A DNA stretch of 19,777 nucleotides from Chloroflexota bacterium (GTDB lineage: Bacteria; Chloroflexota; Dehalococcoidia; JACQGW01), in assembly GCA_016199325.1 (NCBI GenBank), contig JACQGW010000297.1:1-19777 (forward strand), written 5' to 3'. The notes under the pieces are model-generated. The model saw only the letters and a program-made list of their open reading frames with translations. It made no database searches and was not told where the DNA came from. Each line of letters begins with the position of its first letter. Position 1 is the stretch's first letter. A program made the position numbers and the translations under genes. Positions 1-7,319 of the stretch are shown here, one piece after another.

Positions 1-97
1 AGGTAAGGCCGCAGGAAGACTACCTGCTTGATAGGCGGGAGGTGGAAGCCCGGTAACGGGTGCAGCTAACCCGTCCTAACGGCCGAGGGCTTGACCT
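1..97 (+). rRNA. rrl: 23S ribosomal RNA, 3' end (partial)
   Basis: The first ~97 bases match the conserved 3' end of bacterial 23S rRNA: the GATAGGC segment, the GTGCAGCTAACC...TCCTAAC segment and the terminal GAGGGCTTGACC, which corresponds to GAGGCTTAACC at the E. coli 3' end. The 5' part lies outside the window. The exact mature end (about 96-98) is estimated by analogy. A small inverted repeat (CCGGC/GCCGG, 120-136) follows and might belong to the precursor. No 5S rRNA-like sequence follows before the terminator. Confidence 0.93.
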
Positions 98-200
98 GTA
101 TTACGCCAATCGCTGTACTCCGGCTATTTCGGCCGGCTGCTCACCGCAGCTCGTCGACTCGCTCTTCTCTTCACCGGGGAACGTGCAAAGTGTGACCTCA

Positions 201-233
201 AAAAAGGGGGCGACGAAACGTCGCCCCCTTTTT
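201..233. terminator. Bidirectional intrinsic terminator
   Basis: A perfect 15-bp inverted repeat (201-215 with 219-233) encloses a 3-base AAA loop. Its core is GGGGGCGACG/CGTCGCCCCC, flanked by A-runs on the left and T-runs on the right, so both strands read as a GC-rich stem ending in U. It lies between the rightward 23S rRNA and the leftward PRC/BON gene, and probably ends both transcripts. Confidence 0.93.
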
Positions 234-320
234 CGTCGCGTCCGTGCGGCGAATCCGTTCCACTGCCGTGCCGCGAATCCGTTCAATCCGCTCCCGAAAT
301 CCGCTGACAGCTCGCCCCCC

Positions 321-1442
321 CTAGCTCGGCAGCCCGAACATGACGGCGTGCTCCAGCGGCGGCTCCGGCGGCTGAACCTCCACGAGGTTGTACACGGAGG
401 TCGCCGGCGTGGCCGCGTGGGCAGCGATCTCTTCGACTCGCTGCCGCAGCTCCGGCGTGGCCACCGTCCCCTCCAGGCGAACTTCGCCGACGAGTGAGCT
501 GACCCGCACGTAGGCGGCCGCCGCGCCGAGCTGGTGGTCGAGCGCCAGGCTGATCCGTCCCGCAATATCCGAGTCGATCTCCAGCCGGTTCTCAACCGAC
601 AGGCCGCCGCTCTCCCGCCGGGCGATCTGCTCGGCCACCTGTCGCATCGTCAGCGTTGGGACGATGCCCGACAGCTCGACGGTTCTGCCGGCGACGCGGA
701 CGCCGATAGCGCCCAGCGCAGTCGGGGCGTGCGAGGCGAGCGCCCCCGCGATCCGCTCCTCCATGTCCCGGTCGGTCTTTGGTGGATAGGCCGGCCAACC
801 GCTCATCTGCTCCAACCTCGTGTCAAGATATAGGCGATTGTGTGCGATTTTCCGAATCCACTCGATTGGCAGCGCCGCGACCCGCGGATCGAGCGGGTGG
901 CTTCGCACCACGACGTGCGTGATGTGCTTCGATCTCGGGTGGAGCAAGAGCCGTTCGACGAGTCCGACTCGCCGGGACACCGCCCAGACGTCCGTGCCCC
1001 GTTCGACGATCGAGAACCCTCGTTCCGTCCGCCAGTCGGCGGCGCCCAGGAACGAGCTACCGCCAGGTTGTCTGACCGAGAGCTGGCGCAGGTCGACCGG
1101 CTGGGCCTGGGCAGTAGCGCGTGTGTGTTGCGCGTCAGCCTGTTCGGGCGAGCGGCCGCGGCCGACGTCCCGATTGCACGCAAGTCGGCCCGGCCGTTGC
1201 TGCTCGATCCAGGCGGCAGGCAGCGCAATGGTGCCTGCGCCGATCAGGCCGAACAACACGGCGCGCCGGATGATCACGTGCGTCAGCTCGCGCTCACGCA
1301 GCTTGACGACCGCTCCCGTGACCCAGCCCAGCTTGCCGCTCGGCGCGTCCACCCGACCGCCGAACACGACCTCGATCCACGGTGCCGTCCAGGTGGCTCG
1401 TCTTCTTCTCATCGCGTCATGTCCATCATTTCCATCTTTCAC
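321..1442 (-). CDS. PRC-barrel-like and tandem BON domain protein
   Basis: A 373-residue soluble protein with no signal peptide or clear membrane span. Residues ~23-81 and ~141-212 look like two PRC-barrel-type beta modules; each has the 'THVIIR' or 'THVVVR' strand followed by a 'LP..WI' strand. A polar Gln/Arg/Ala-rich linker (~82-140) separates them. Residues ~224-290 and ~291-358 are two BON-like repeats, each with a helix, then 'V...G.V.L.G.V' strands and a closing 'VENRLEI' or 'VYNLVEV' strand. BON modules usually bind membranes, lipids or small ligands; PRC-barrels bind RNA or protein partners. The specific role is unknown. The GTG start overlaps the stop of the upstream nucleotidyltransferase gene (GTGA), pointing to translational coupling. 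ATG at 1412 is an alternative start ten codons in. It ends ~90 bases from the shared terminator. Confidence 0.8.
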   Translation of the reverse strand: MKDGNDGHDAMRRRRATWTAPWIEVVFGGRVDAPSGKLGWVTGAVVKLRERELTHVIIRRAVLFGLIGAGTIALPAAWIEQQRPGRLACNRDVGRGRSPEQADAQHTRATAQAQPVDLRQLSVRQPGGSSFLGAADWRTERGFSIVERGTDVWAVSRRVGLVERLLLHPRSKHITHVVVRSHPLDPRVAALPIEWIRKIAHNRLYLDTRLEQMSGWPAYPPKTDRDMEERIAGALASHAPTALGAIGVRVAGRTVELSGIVPTLTMRQVAEQIARRESGGLSVENRLEIDSDIAGRISLALDHQLGAAAAYVRVSSLVGEVRLEGTVATPELRQRVEEIAAHAATPATSVYNLVEVQPPEPPLEHAVMFGLPS

Positions 1443-2932
1443 GCTTTCACGTCGCCTGCGGCGACAAATCGGTGCGCCAGCTCGGCGGCTCGCTCCTTGT
1501 CATCGGGCGCCAGCGTGCCTTCGAGCACCTGGCCCAGGAGGTAGTCCTTGACGTCTCGGATCCACGGGCCTGGCCCGCGGCCGAACAGCGCCATAAGCTC
1601 ATGGCCGTCCAGCGGGCTGGTGAGCGCCGGCACGTTCTCGCGTTCCAGGATGGCACGGCAGCGCGCCTCCAGCTCGTTGGTTCGGGCCAGCGCGGCTTCC
1701 GCCTTCGCTGCCCGGCGCGTTGTCACGTCGGCACGGGAGAGCGCAAGAAGCGCGTCCAGGTCGTCGTCGATCTCTCGAATAAACCGACGAACGGCACCGT
1801 CGGTCCACTCCTCCGAGTAGCTGTTGGCTCGTGTGTGGAGCAGCACCAGACGGGCGGCAGCCTCGATCGTCTCGTTGTCCAGGTGGAGCCGGGTCAGAAC
1901 GGCCCGGGCCATCTCAGCGCCAACCTGCTCGTGCCAGCGGAAATGGACGCCCTGGACCACCTCCCGGCTCTGACAGACCGGACAGGTGGGCCGCTGAGCG
2001 TCGCCCTTCTCGGCAGCGGCCCGGCCGTTCGTCCAGACGTTGCCGCAGGCTAGACACTCGTAGACCAGGCCCCGGGTCCGCGGCTTGCCGATGTCGTGGA
2101 GCAGCGCCGCCCACATCAGCCGAAGCTGTTTCTCCTCGGGCAGGAAGCGCTTCAGCTCGGCGGCGCTGTCGACGACCATCAGGACGTGCTCGTAGACGTC
2201 TTTGTGGTGGAAACCTTCCTGGACCATCCCGCGCATATCCAGCACTTCAGAGACGATCCACCGCATCAGGCCATAGTCCACCAGCATCCGGAGCCCTTCG
2301 GCCGTGCGCGCCGACAGCAGGATCTTCGTCATCTCCTCGTTGATCCGCTCACGGCTGATGTGCTGGAGCGCGGCTGCCCGACGGCGGATCGCCACGGCCG
2401 TCGCCGCCTCGATCCGGAAGTCGAGCTGGACGGCCAGCCGGATCGCGCGCAACAGGCGAAGCGGATCCTCGGCGAATCGCTCGGCGGGCTCGCCGACCGC
2501 CCGGATCTGGCGGCGGTCGAGGTCGGCGAGCCCGCCGAAAGGGTCGATGAGGGCGCCGCTGGCGATCTCCTGGGCGATCGCGTTGATGGTGAAGTCGCGA
2601 CGGGCCAGGTCCGCTTCGAGCGAGGTGCCGAAGGCGACGGTCGGCTTGCGCGATCGCGGCTCATACTGCTCCGATCGAAAGGTCGTGATCTCCAGACGTT
2701 GGCCCCCGACGATCATCCCGATGGTGCCGAAGCGCTCCCCGACGGCATAGACGGCATCCGGCCGGATGTGAGCGACCAGCCGCTTGATCTCGTCCGGCGG
2801 CGCGTCCGTCGTCAGGTCGATGTCCGGACTTTGCCGGCCGAGCAGGCGATCCCGCACGGTCCCGCCGACCAGATAGAGTTGCCGGCCGTGCTGATGGAAA
2901 ACCTCGCCGAGCGCCAGCAACGTTGCATTCAT
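1439..2932 (-). CDS. cca: CCA-adding enzyme / poly(A) polymerase family protein with HD domain and zinc-ribbon insert
   Basis: A 497-residue class II nucleotidyltransferase expected to build or repair tRNA 3' CCA ends. The N-terminus carries 'LYLVGGTVRD' (19-28) and catalytic Asp37/Asp39 in 'DIDL'. 'RRDFTINA' (111-118) and 'EDPLRLLRAIR' (~155-165) are the conserved primer- and nucleotide-recognition motifs. The central HD phosphohydrolase-like domain has 'LLHDIGKP' (278-284) and His334 in 'HEQVGAE'. Between them sits an unusual ~35-residue insertion with CxxC pairs at Cys293/296 and Cys317/320, which looks like a zinc ribbon. The C-terminal 'GHELMALFGRGPGPWI' matches bacterial CCA enzymes. 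ATG at 2932 is chosen because GGAGG lies 8 bases upstream; an in-frame start 7 codons earlier would overlap that ribosome site. CCA addition versus poly(A) synthesis cannot be decided from sequence alone. Confidence 0.93.
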   Translation of the reverse strand: MNATLLALGEVFHQHGRQLYLVGGTVRDRLLGRQSPDIDLTTDAPPDEIKRLVAHIRPDAVYAVGERFGTIGMIVGGQRLEITTFRSEQYEPRSRKPTVAFGTSLEADLARRDFTINAIAQEIASGALIDPFGGLADLDRRQIRAVGEPAERFAEDPLRLLRAIRLAVQLDFRIEAATAVAIRRRAAALQHISRERINEEMTKILLSARTAEGLRMLVDYGLMRWIVSEVLDMRGMVQEGFHHKDVYEHVLMVVDSAAELKRFLPEEKQLRLMWAALLHDIGKPRTRGLVYECLACGNVWTNGRAAAEKGDAQRPTCPVCQSREVVQGVHFRWHEQVGAEMARAVLTRLHLDNETIEAAARLVLLHTRANSYSEEWTDGAVRRFIREIDDDLDALLALSRADVTTRRAAKAEAALARTNELEARCRAILERENVPALTSPLDGHELMALFGRGPGPWIRDVKDYLLGQVLEGTLAPDDKERAAELAHRFVAAGDVKA

Positions 2933-2955
2933 GGGCAATTCCTCCCTGAGCATAG

Positions 2956-2983
2956 TCTATACCAGGGGTCGAGGGAGCAACAA
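2956..2983 (-). promoter_or_regulatory. Probable promoter of the cca-PRC/BON unit
   Basis: On the minus strand, TTGTTG (2978-2983) and TATAGA (2956-2961) are 16 bases apart. This places transcription start just ahead of the GGAGG site of cca. The match to the sigma-70-type consensus is moderate. Confidence 0.42.
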
Positions 2984-2988
2984 CGCGG

Positions 2989-3017
2989 TCGACGCCGGGG
3001 CCGCAACCGTGTATAAT
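2989..3017 (+). promoter_or_regulatory. Promoter of the riboflavin operon
   Basis: A perfect TATAAT -10 box (3012-3017) lies 17 bases downstream of TCGACG (2989-2994), a 4/6 match to TTGACA. Predicted transcription start near 3024 puts ~45 bases before the FMN aptamer. The cca promoter diverges from the same ~60-bp stretch. Confidence 0.72.
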
Positions 3018-3069
3018 CACGCATGAGATGCCCGCCGTGCAAGCGGCCGGAGAAGTCTTTGTGTGTGCG

Positions 3070-3283
3070 GTCCTTCAGGGCAGGGTGCGGCGCAAGCCAA
3101 TTCCTTGATCGGCGGTACAGCCCGCGAGCCGCGGACGAATGGTGGGTCGAGAGTCGGCCGGCGCGAGTCGGCAGTCCGGAGATGGACTGCCGACGGCTGA
3201 CCGTCGACTGCTGACTTATGATTCGTCCGGGCAGATCCGGGGGAGATCCGGAGCCGACGGTATAGTCCGGATGGAAGAAGGAC
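3070..3283 (+). promoter_or_regulatory. FMN riboswitch (RFN element) controlling ribD-ribE-ribBA-ribH
   Basis: The conserved RFN blocks appear in order: CTTCAGGGCAGGGTG (3073-3087), GATCGGCGGT...AGCCCGCGAGCC (3108-3130), then GCAGATCCGG, GATCCGGAGCCGACGGT and AGTCCGGATGGAAGAAGG (3231-3281). P1 pairs GTCCTT (3070-3075) with AAGGAC (3278-3283). The P3 region has an extra mini-hairpin (GGC-GCAA-GCC). The variable stem (3132-3140 with 3221-3229, 9 bp) holds an 80-base insertion made of the same repeat seen elsewhere in the window. Downstream, AAGGAC can instead pair with GTCCTT at 3287-3292, a candidate switching alternative. Known biology: FMN binding lowers expression of riboflavin genes. Confidence 0.95.
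3141..3220. repeat. Repeat-derived insertion in the riboswitch variable stem
   Basis: This holds an 11-bp perfect hairpin (3167-3177 with 3184-3194, loop GGAGAT) and GAGTCGGC at 3151 and 3165. The 17 bases at 3178-3194 recur exactly, inverted, at 13744-13760. It is therefore a copy of an intergenic repeat family. Confidence 0.75.
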
Positions 3284-3303
3284 GGTGTCCTTGCGCTTGT
3301 CGC

Positions 3304-3343
3304 AAAGACCTGGATGACCGCGCGGTCGTCCAGGTCTTTGTTT
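3304..3343 (+). terminator. Expression-platform hairpin of the FMN riboswitch
   Basis: AAAGACCTGGA (3304-3314) pairs perfectly with 3329-3339. The stem continues through one U-G pair and GACC/GGTC to a GCGC loop, followed by GTTT. It can act as an intrinsic terminator with a short U tract. Because the ribD ATG follows at once (3344), the same stem would also hide the only upstream purine-rich bases (CAGG, 3331-3334), so it may block translation as well. Confidence 0.75.
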
Positions 3344-4528
3344 ATGCCGAACGAAAGCGATCTGCTCAAACCTACGCCGGCCGATGTGGCGGTTCATCGC
3401 GCCTTCATGGAGCGCGCGCTGGCGCTGGCCCGCCGTGCCCGCGGGCGAACGAGCCCCAACCCGGCCGTCGGCGCCGTCGTCGTCCGGGACGGCGCCGTGG
3501 TCGGGGAAGGCTTCACCCAACCGCCCGGCCAGGCTCACGCCGAGGTGGTGGCGCTTTGCCAGGCAGGGCTGCTGGCGCCGGGCGCCACGCTCTACGTCAC
3601 CCTGGAGCCCTGCTGCTTTCACGGTCGGACGCCTCCCTGCACGGCTGCTATCATCGCCGCCGGCATCGCCGAGGTCCACCTGGCGACCCTGGACCCGAAT
3701 CCGCGGGTCGCCGGACGTGGTCAGGCCGAGCTGGAAAGAGCCGGCATCGCGACCGTTCTTGGCAATTGCGCCGAGGCCGCCCGTGAGCAGATCGAGGGCT
3801 TCTCCCAGCTCATCACCAGCGGCCGTCCCTGGGTGACCGCAAAGTTCGCCATGAGCCTGGACGGGAAGATCGCGACGCGGACCGGCGACACTCGATGGAT
3901 CACAGGGCCGGCTGCTCGTCGGCGCGTGCATGAGCTGCGGGACGACCTCGACGCCGTGCTCGTCGGCGTGGAAACGGCGCTGGCCGACGACCCGCAGTTG
4001 ACGGTTCGCCTGGACGGCACTGCCCGTGATGATCGCCAGCCACTTCGGGTCGTCGCCGACAGCCGGGGCCGCCTGCCGCTCGGCGCACGGATGCTCGGCG
4101 AGCCGGGCCGGACGCTGGTGGCGACGACCGCTGTCTCGTCGGATATCTGGCGGCAGGCGCTCGCCGCACGCGGCGTCGAGGTGGTCGTCCTGCCGGCGGA
4201 TGCGGCGGGGCGCGTCGATCTTCCGGCGCTGCTCCAGGCGCTTGGCGCACGAGGCATCGCCGATCTGCTCGTCGAGGGCGGCGGCCGGTTGCTCGGCGCG
4301 CTGTTCGAGGCCCAACTCGTCGACAAGGTCTACGCCTTCGTCGCGCCCGTCATCATCGGGGGCGAGGGCGCTCCGTCGCCGGTGCGGGGGATTGGCGCCG
4401 ACCGTCTGGCCGACGCCTGGCAGCTCCGACGCGTCCGCGTCGAGCAGGTCGGGCCCGATCTGCTCATCCTGGGGTATGTCAACGATCACGAGCCCGTCGT
4501 GCGGTGGAGCTGGGGGAACACCCCCTGA
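3344..4528 (+). CDS. ribD: Bifunctional diaminohydroxyphosphoribosylaminopyrimidine deaminase / 5-amino-6-(5-phosphoribosylamino)uracil reductase
   Basis: A 394-residue cytoplasmic enzyme for the second (deamination) and third (NADPH-dependent reduction) steps of riboflavin synthesis. The N-terminal deaminase domain has '[10 protein letters not shown]' (36-45), His65-Ala-Glu67 and '[12 protein letters not shown]' (88-99), giving zinc ligands His65, Cys90 and Cys99. The reductase domain starts near '[17 protein letters not shown]' (161-177), with 'WITG' (185-188), '[13 protein letters not shown]' (205-217) and '[12 protein letters not shown]' further on. ATG at 3344 is preferred because ATG at 3314 lies inside the riboswitch hairpin and adds ten non-conserved residues. 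No clear free ribosome site precedes it. A short GGGGG/CCCCC hairpin (4512-4525) ends at the stop codon. First gene of the rib operon; 38 bases separate it from ribE. Confidence 0.96.
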   Translation: MPNESDLLKPTPADVAVHRAFMERALALARRARGRTSPNPAVGAVVVRDGAVVGEGFTQPPGQAHAEVVALCQAGLLAPGATLYVTLEPCCFHGRTPPCTAAIIAAGIAEVHLATLDPNPRVAGRGQAELERAGIATVLGNCAEAAREQIEGFSQLITSGRPWVTAKFAMSLDGKIATRTGDTRWITGPAARRRVHELRDDLDAVLVGVETALADDPQLTVRLDGTARDDRQPLRVVADSRGRLPLGARMLGEPGRTLVATTAVSSDIWRQALAARGVEVVVLPADAAGRVDLPALLQALGARGIADLLVEGGGRLLGALFEAQLVDKVYAFVAPVIIGGEGAPSPVRGIGADRLADAWQLRRVRVEQVGPDLLILGYVNDHEPVVRWSWGNTP

Positions 4529-4566
4529 TAGACGTCGCCACCGACGCAGAGAAGGAGTCTGGCAGC

Positions 4567-5154
4567 ATGTTTACCGGCATCGTCGAAGAGACCGGCACGA
4601 TCCTGGCGGCCGAGCCGGCAGCCTTGACGGTTGCCTGCTCGACCGTCCTCGAAGGCACCCGCGAGGGAGATAGCGTCGCCATCAACGGCGTCTGCCTGAC
4701 GGTTGTCGAGCGTGCCGCCGATCGGTTCACGGTCGAGATGATGCCCGAGACGATGCGCCGAACGAACCTGGGCGACCTGCGGGTGGGCGATCGCGTCAAC
4801 CTGGAGCGGGCGGTGACCCCGCAGGGTCGGATGGGCGGCCATTTCGTCCAGGGGCATGTCGAGGCAACCGGGCAGATCGAGTCCTTCACGCCCGACGGCA
4901 ACGCCGTCGTCGTTCGGGTGGCCGTGCCGGCGAAGCTGCTGCGCTACATCGTTCCCCAGGGCTTCATCGCCGTGGACGGCGTCAGCCTGACCGTGGTCGG
5001 CTGTGAGGCGTCGTCGTTCTGGTTCTCGCTCATCCCGTATACCCAGACCCACGTGGCGATTCTGGACAAGCGACCGGGCGATCGGTTGAATCTGGAGACC
5101 GATATCCTGGCGAAGTACGTCGAGAGGTGCATCAATGCCACTCGCGACCATTGA
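4567..5154 (+). CDS. ribE: Riboflavin synthase, alpha subunit
   Basis: A 195-residue protein catalysing dismutation of two 6,7-dimethyl-8-ribityllumazine molecules to riboflavin and the diaminouracil product. It starts with the diagnostic '[10 protein letters not shown]'. It has the two expected lumazine-binding beta-barrel repeats, marked by '[13 protein letters not shown]' (34-46) and '[12 protein letters not shown]' (~136-147), plus '[10 protein letters not shown]' between them. Length is normal for the family. ATG is preceded by AAGGAG (4552-4557). Its last 20 bases overlap the start of ribBA, consistent with coupled translation. The gene is called ribE here (ribC in some naming schemes). 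Confidence 0.97.
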   Translation: MFTGIVEETGTILAAEPAALTVACSTVLEGTREGDSVAINGVCLTVVERAADRFTVEMMPETMRRTNLGDLRVGDRVNLERAVTPQGRMGGHFVQGHVEATGQIESFTPDGNAVVVRVAVPAKLLRYIVPQGFIAVDGVSLTVVGCEASSFWFSLIPYTQTHVAILDKRPGDRLNLETDILAKYVERCINATRDH

Positions 5155-6418
5155 AGAAGCCATCGAGGAGATGCGAGCCGGTAAGTTCGTCATCATCGTC
5201 GACGACGAGGACCGGGAGAACGAGGGCGACCTCGCCATCGCCGCCGAGGAGGTGACGCCGGAGGCGATCAACTTCATGGCGCGCTATGGCCGGGGGCTCA
5301 TCTGTCTGCCCATCGTCGGCAAGCGACTGGACGAGCTCCAGATCCCGATGATGGTGCAGGAACAGCACAACACCTCCGGGTTCGGCACCGCCTTCACGGT
5401 CTCCATCGAGGCCAAACATCGGGTGACGACCGGCATCTCAGCGCACGACCGGGCCGCCACGGTGCGCGCAGTCCTGGATCCGAGCACCCGGCCCAACGAC
5501 CTCGCCCGTCCCGGCCACATGTTTCCGCTACGGGCGCGCGAGGGCGGCGTGCTCGTCCGTGCCGGGCAAACGGAAGGGTCGGTGGATCTGGCGCGCCTCG
5601 CCGGTCTGTATCCTGCCGCCGTCATCTGCGAGATCATGAACGACGACGGGACGATGGCGCGCCTGCCCCAGCTCGAGGTCTTCTCGGCCCAGCACGGCAT
5701 CAAGATCATCAGCGTTGCCCAGCTCATCGCCTACCGCCGCCGGACCGAGCGGCTTGTCGAGCGGGTTGCCGCCGCCCAACTGCCGACCCGGCACGGCGAG
5801 TTCACCGTCTACACCTATCAGAGCAAGGTCGACCGCGAGCAGCCGGTGGCGCTCGTCGCGGGTGACGTCACGACTGACGAGCCGGTGCTCGTTCGGGTTC
5901 ACAGCGAGTGCCTGACGGGGGACGTCTTCGGCTCGGTTCGCTGTGACTGTGGAGAGCAGCGCGAACTGGCCCTTCACCTGATCGGCAGGGAGGGTCGCGG
6001 CGTTTTCCTCTATATGCGCCAGGAGGGCCGCGGCATCGGCCTCCACAACAAGATCAAGGCATACGGCCTCCAGGACAAGGGGCTCGACACCGTCGAGGCC
6101 AACGCGCAGCTCGGCTTCCCGCCCGATCTGCGCGACTACGGCATTGGCGCTCAGGTCCTGGCCGACCTCGGCGTCCGGCGCATGCGCCTGCTGACGAACA
6201 ACCCGCGGAAGGTCGTCGGGCTGGAGGGCCACGGCCTGGACGTCGTCGAGCGCCTCCCCCTGGTCACGGGCCATCATCCGCACAACCACCGCTACTTGGA
6301 GACGAAGCGCCGGAAGCTCGGCCATTTGCTCGACGAGACGCCGGCCGAGCCGCGATCGGTCGAGAACGGCCGGTCGGCGCCGGAGGAGAAGGCCCTTGAG
6401 TCGGGTATTCGAAGGTAA
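5135..6418 (+). CDS. ribBA: Bifunctional 3,4-dihydroxy-2-butanone 4-phosphate synthase / GTP cyclohydrolase II
   Basis: A 427-residue fusion enzyme making both precursors of riboflavin. The N-terminal RibB half has the acidic '[11 protein letters not shown]' (23-33), '[10 protein letters not shown]' (78-87) and '[10 protein letters not shown]' (125-134), which place its Mg-binding and catalytic residues. The RibA half has '[20 protein letters not shown]' (254-273), with zinc ligands Cys259, Cys270 and Cys272, then '[11 protein letters not shown]' (293-303) and 'LLTNNPRK' (352-359). All key residues are present, so both activities are expected. The final ~30 residues are variable and polar. 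Its 3' end overlaps the TTG start of ribH by 23 bases and carries that gene's ribosome site. Start ATG lies inside the ribE coding end, after GAGAGG. Confidence 0.97.
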   Translation: MPLATIEEAIEEMRAGKFVIIVDDEDRENEGDLAIAAEEVTPEAINFMARYGRGLICLPIVGKRLDELQIPMMVQEQHNTSGFGTAFTVSIEAKHRVTTGISAHDRAATVRAVLDPSTRPNDLARPGHMFPLRAREGGVLVRAGQTEGSVDLARLAGLYPAAVICEIMNDDGTMARLPQLEVFSAQHGIKIISVAQLIAYRRRTERLVERVAAAQLPTRHGEFTVYTYQSKVDREQPVALVAGDVTTDEPVLVRVHSECLTGDVFGSVRCDCGEQRELALHLIGREGRGVFLYMRQEGRGIGLHNKIKAYGLQDKGLDTVEANAQLGFPPDLRDYGIGAQVLADLGVRRMRLLTNNPRKVVGLEGHGLDVVERLPLVTGHHPHNHRYLETKRRKLGHLLDETPAEPRSVENGRSAPEEKALESGIRR

Positions 6419-6890
6419 TCTGGTCGGGACCGGACTTCGCTTCGGGATTGTCGTCGCCCGCTTCAACGAGCTCATCACGCGGCAACTGTTGCTCGGCGCC
6501 GAGGAGGCGCTACGCCGCCACGGCGTCGGCGACGACGCCGTCGACGTCGCCTGGGTGCCGGGCTCGTTCGAGATCCCGCTCGTCGCCCGGCGCCTGGCCG
6601 AGAGCGGCCGCTACGATGCGGTCATCTGTCTGGGCGCCGTGATCCGCGGCGCCACGTCGCACTACGACCACATCGCCGGCGGCGTCACCAGCGGCGTCGC
6701 CCAGGTAAGTCTCCAGACCGGCGTTCCCTGCATCTTCGGCGTGCTGACCACCGAGAACATCGAGCAGGCGATCGAGCGAGCCGGCACGAAAGCCGGCAAC
6801 AAAGGCGCCGATGCGGCGGTGACGGCCATCGAGATGGCAAACCTGCTGCGCGCAGTTAGTGCCGTCGATGCGCTGCCCGGGAAGGGGTAG
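6396..6890 (+). CDS. ribH: 6,7-dimethyl-8-ribityllumazine synthase
   Basis: A 164-residue protein joining the pyrimidine intermediate with dihydroxybutanone phosphate, the penultimate step of riboflavin synthesis. Motifs include 'VARFNELIT' (20-28), '[11 protein letters not shown]' (54-64), '[14 protein letters not shown]' (80-93, catalytic His89), '[11 protein letters not shown]' (115-125) and '[20 protein letters not shown]' (132-151). Initiation is at TTG, preceded by GGAGGAGAAGG ending four bases before it; the family N-terminus supports this. The last ~13 residues ([10 protein letters not shown] side) extend past the usual end. A repeat begins ten bases after the stop, and a second degenerate copy of the gene's 3' end lies ~150 bases downstream. 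Last gene of the rib operon. Confidence 0.96.
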   Translation: MSRVFEGNLVGTGLRFGIVVARFNELITRQLLLGAEEALRRHGVGDDAVDVAWVPGSFEIPLVARRLAESGRYDAVICLGAVIRGATSHYDHIAGGVTSGVAQVSLQTGVPCIFGVLTTENIEQAIERAGTKAGNKGADAAVTAIEMANLLRAVSAVDALPGKG

Positions 6891-6899
6891 TGTGCACGG

Positions 6900-6992
6900 G
6901 ATTGCACAAAACGGATCCAGTCACCCTGAGCCGCAGCGAAGGGTCTCCTCGTGGCCGGCCAGGAGATGCTTCGCTGCGGCTCAGCATGACAA
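6900..6992 (+). repeat. 93-bp palindromic intergenic repeat, copy A
   Basis: Arms 6926-6949 and 6961-6984 match at 22 of 24 positions around an 11-base loop, so the transcript folds into a long hairpin. The full 93 bases match the inverted copy at 16954-17046 with five mismatches and no gaps. The core resembles CTGAGCCGCAGCGAAGG-type dispersed repeats seen in several bacterial genomes. It has no coding capacity and begins 10 bases after the ribH stop. Confidence 0.9.
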
Positions 6993-7039
6993 GGCAGGGC
7001 TGCCCGGCGTGTCTCTGCAATTCTCCGCACATCATCCTC

Positions 7040-7087
7040 GAAGGTGCGCTGACAACCGTCGAGATGGCGAATTTGCTGCCCAGCCTG
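7040..7087 (+). pseudogene. Remnant of a second ribH 3' end
   Basis: One frame reads EGALTTVEMANLLPSL, which aligns with the intact ribH tail [17 protein letters not shown] (EMANLL identical; similar residues before it). Most base differences in the shared stretch are synonymous or conservative. The remnant has no start and no ribH sequence upstream of it, and the frame runs on into unrelated sequence. It lies just past repeat copy A. Probably a leftover from duplication or recombination. Confidence 0.6.
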
Positions 7088-7229
7088 TCGCGGTCGCCCA
7101 TTCGAGCGATGTGGGAAAGGATTGACCAAACGAGCAACGAATCTCTCCGATGTCATGCCTGGCGATACCGATGTCCTGCGGTTCGGCCTCTCCCGGCACC
7201 GCTCCGTTGATCGCTGCGCCGAGATCTCC

Positions 7230-7294
7230 CCGTAGCGCGGGGGCTCGTCCCCCCCCGTCTCCCCGCGGGCGGGGGACGAGCCCCCGCGCTACGG
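7230..7294. repeat. Perfect 24-bp inverted repeat, GC-rich
   Basis: Positions 7230-7253 and 7271-7294 are exact reverse complements, separated by 17 bases that contain further CCCG/CGGG pairing. No T-run follows on the plus strand, so it is not a standard terminator. It looks like a dispersed palindromic element. The rest of 6993-7319 outside the ribH remnant holds nothing I recognise. Confidence 0.88.
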
Positions 7295-7319
7295 AATCCT
7301 TCACGGCAGTCACGTTTCT

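Noticed and set aside
98..200. Possible 5S rRNA or tRNA after 23S
   Set aside because: Too short for 5S with the terminator at 201, and none of the conserved 5S or tRNA loop sequences is present.
3023..3214. Short plus-strand ORF across the riboswitch
   Set aside because: It runs through the conserved aptamer core, which explains the sequence fully; there is no ribosome site.
3017..4489. Minus-strand open frame opposite ribD and the riboswitch
   Set aside because: The sense strand has a definite riboswitch and RibD motifs; the antisense product is low-complexity and starts inside ribD.
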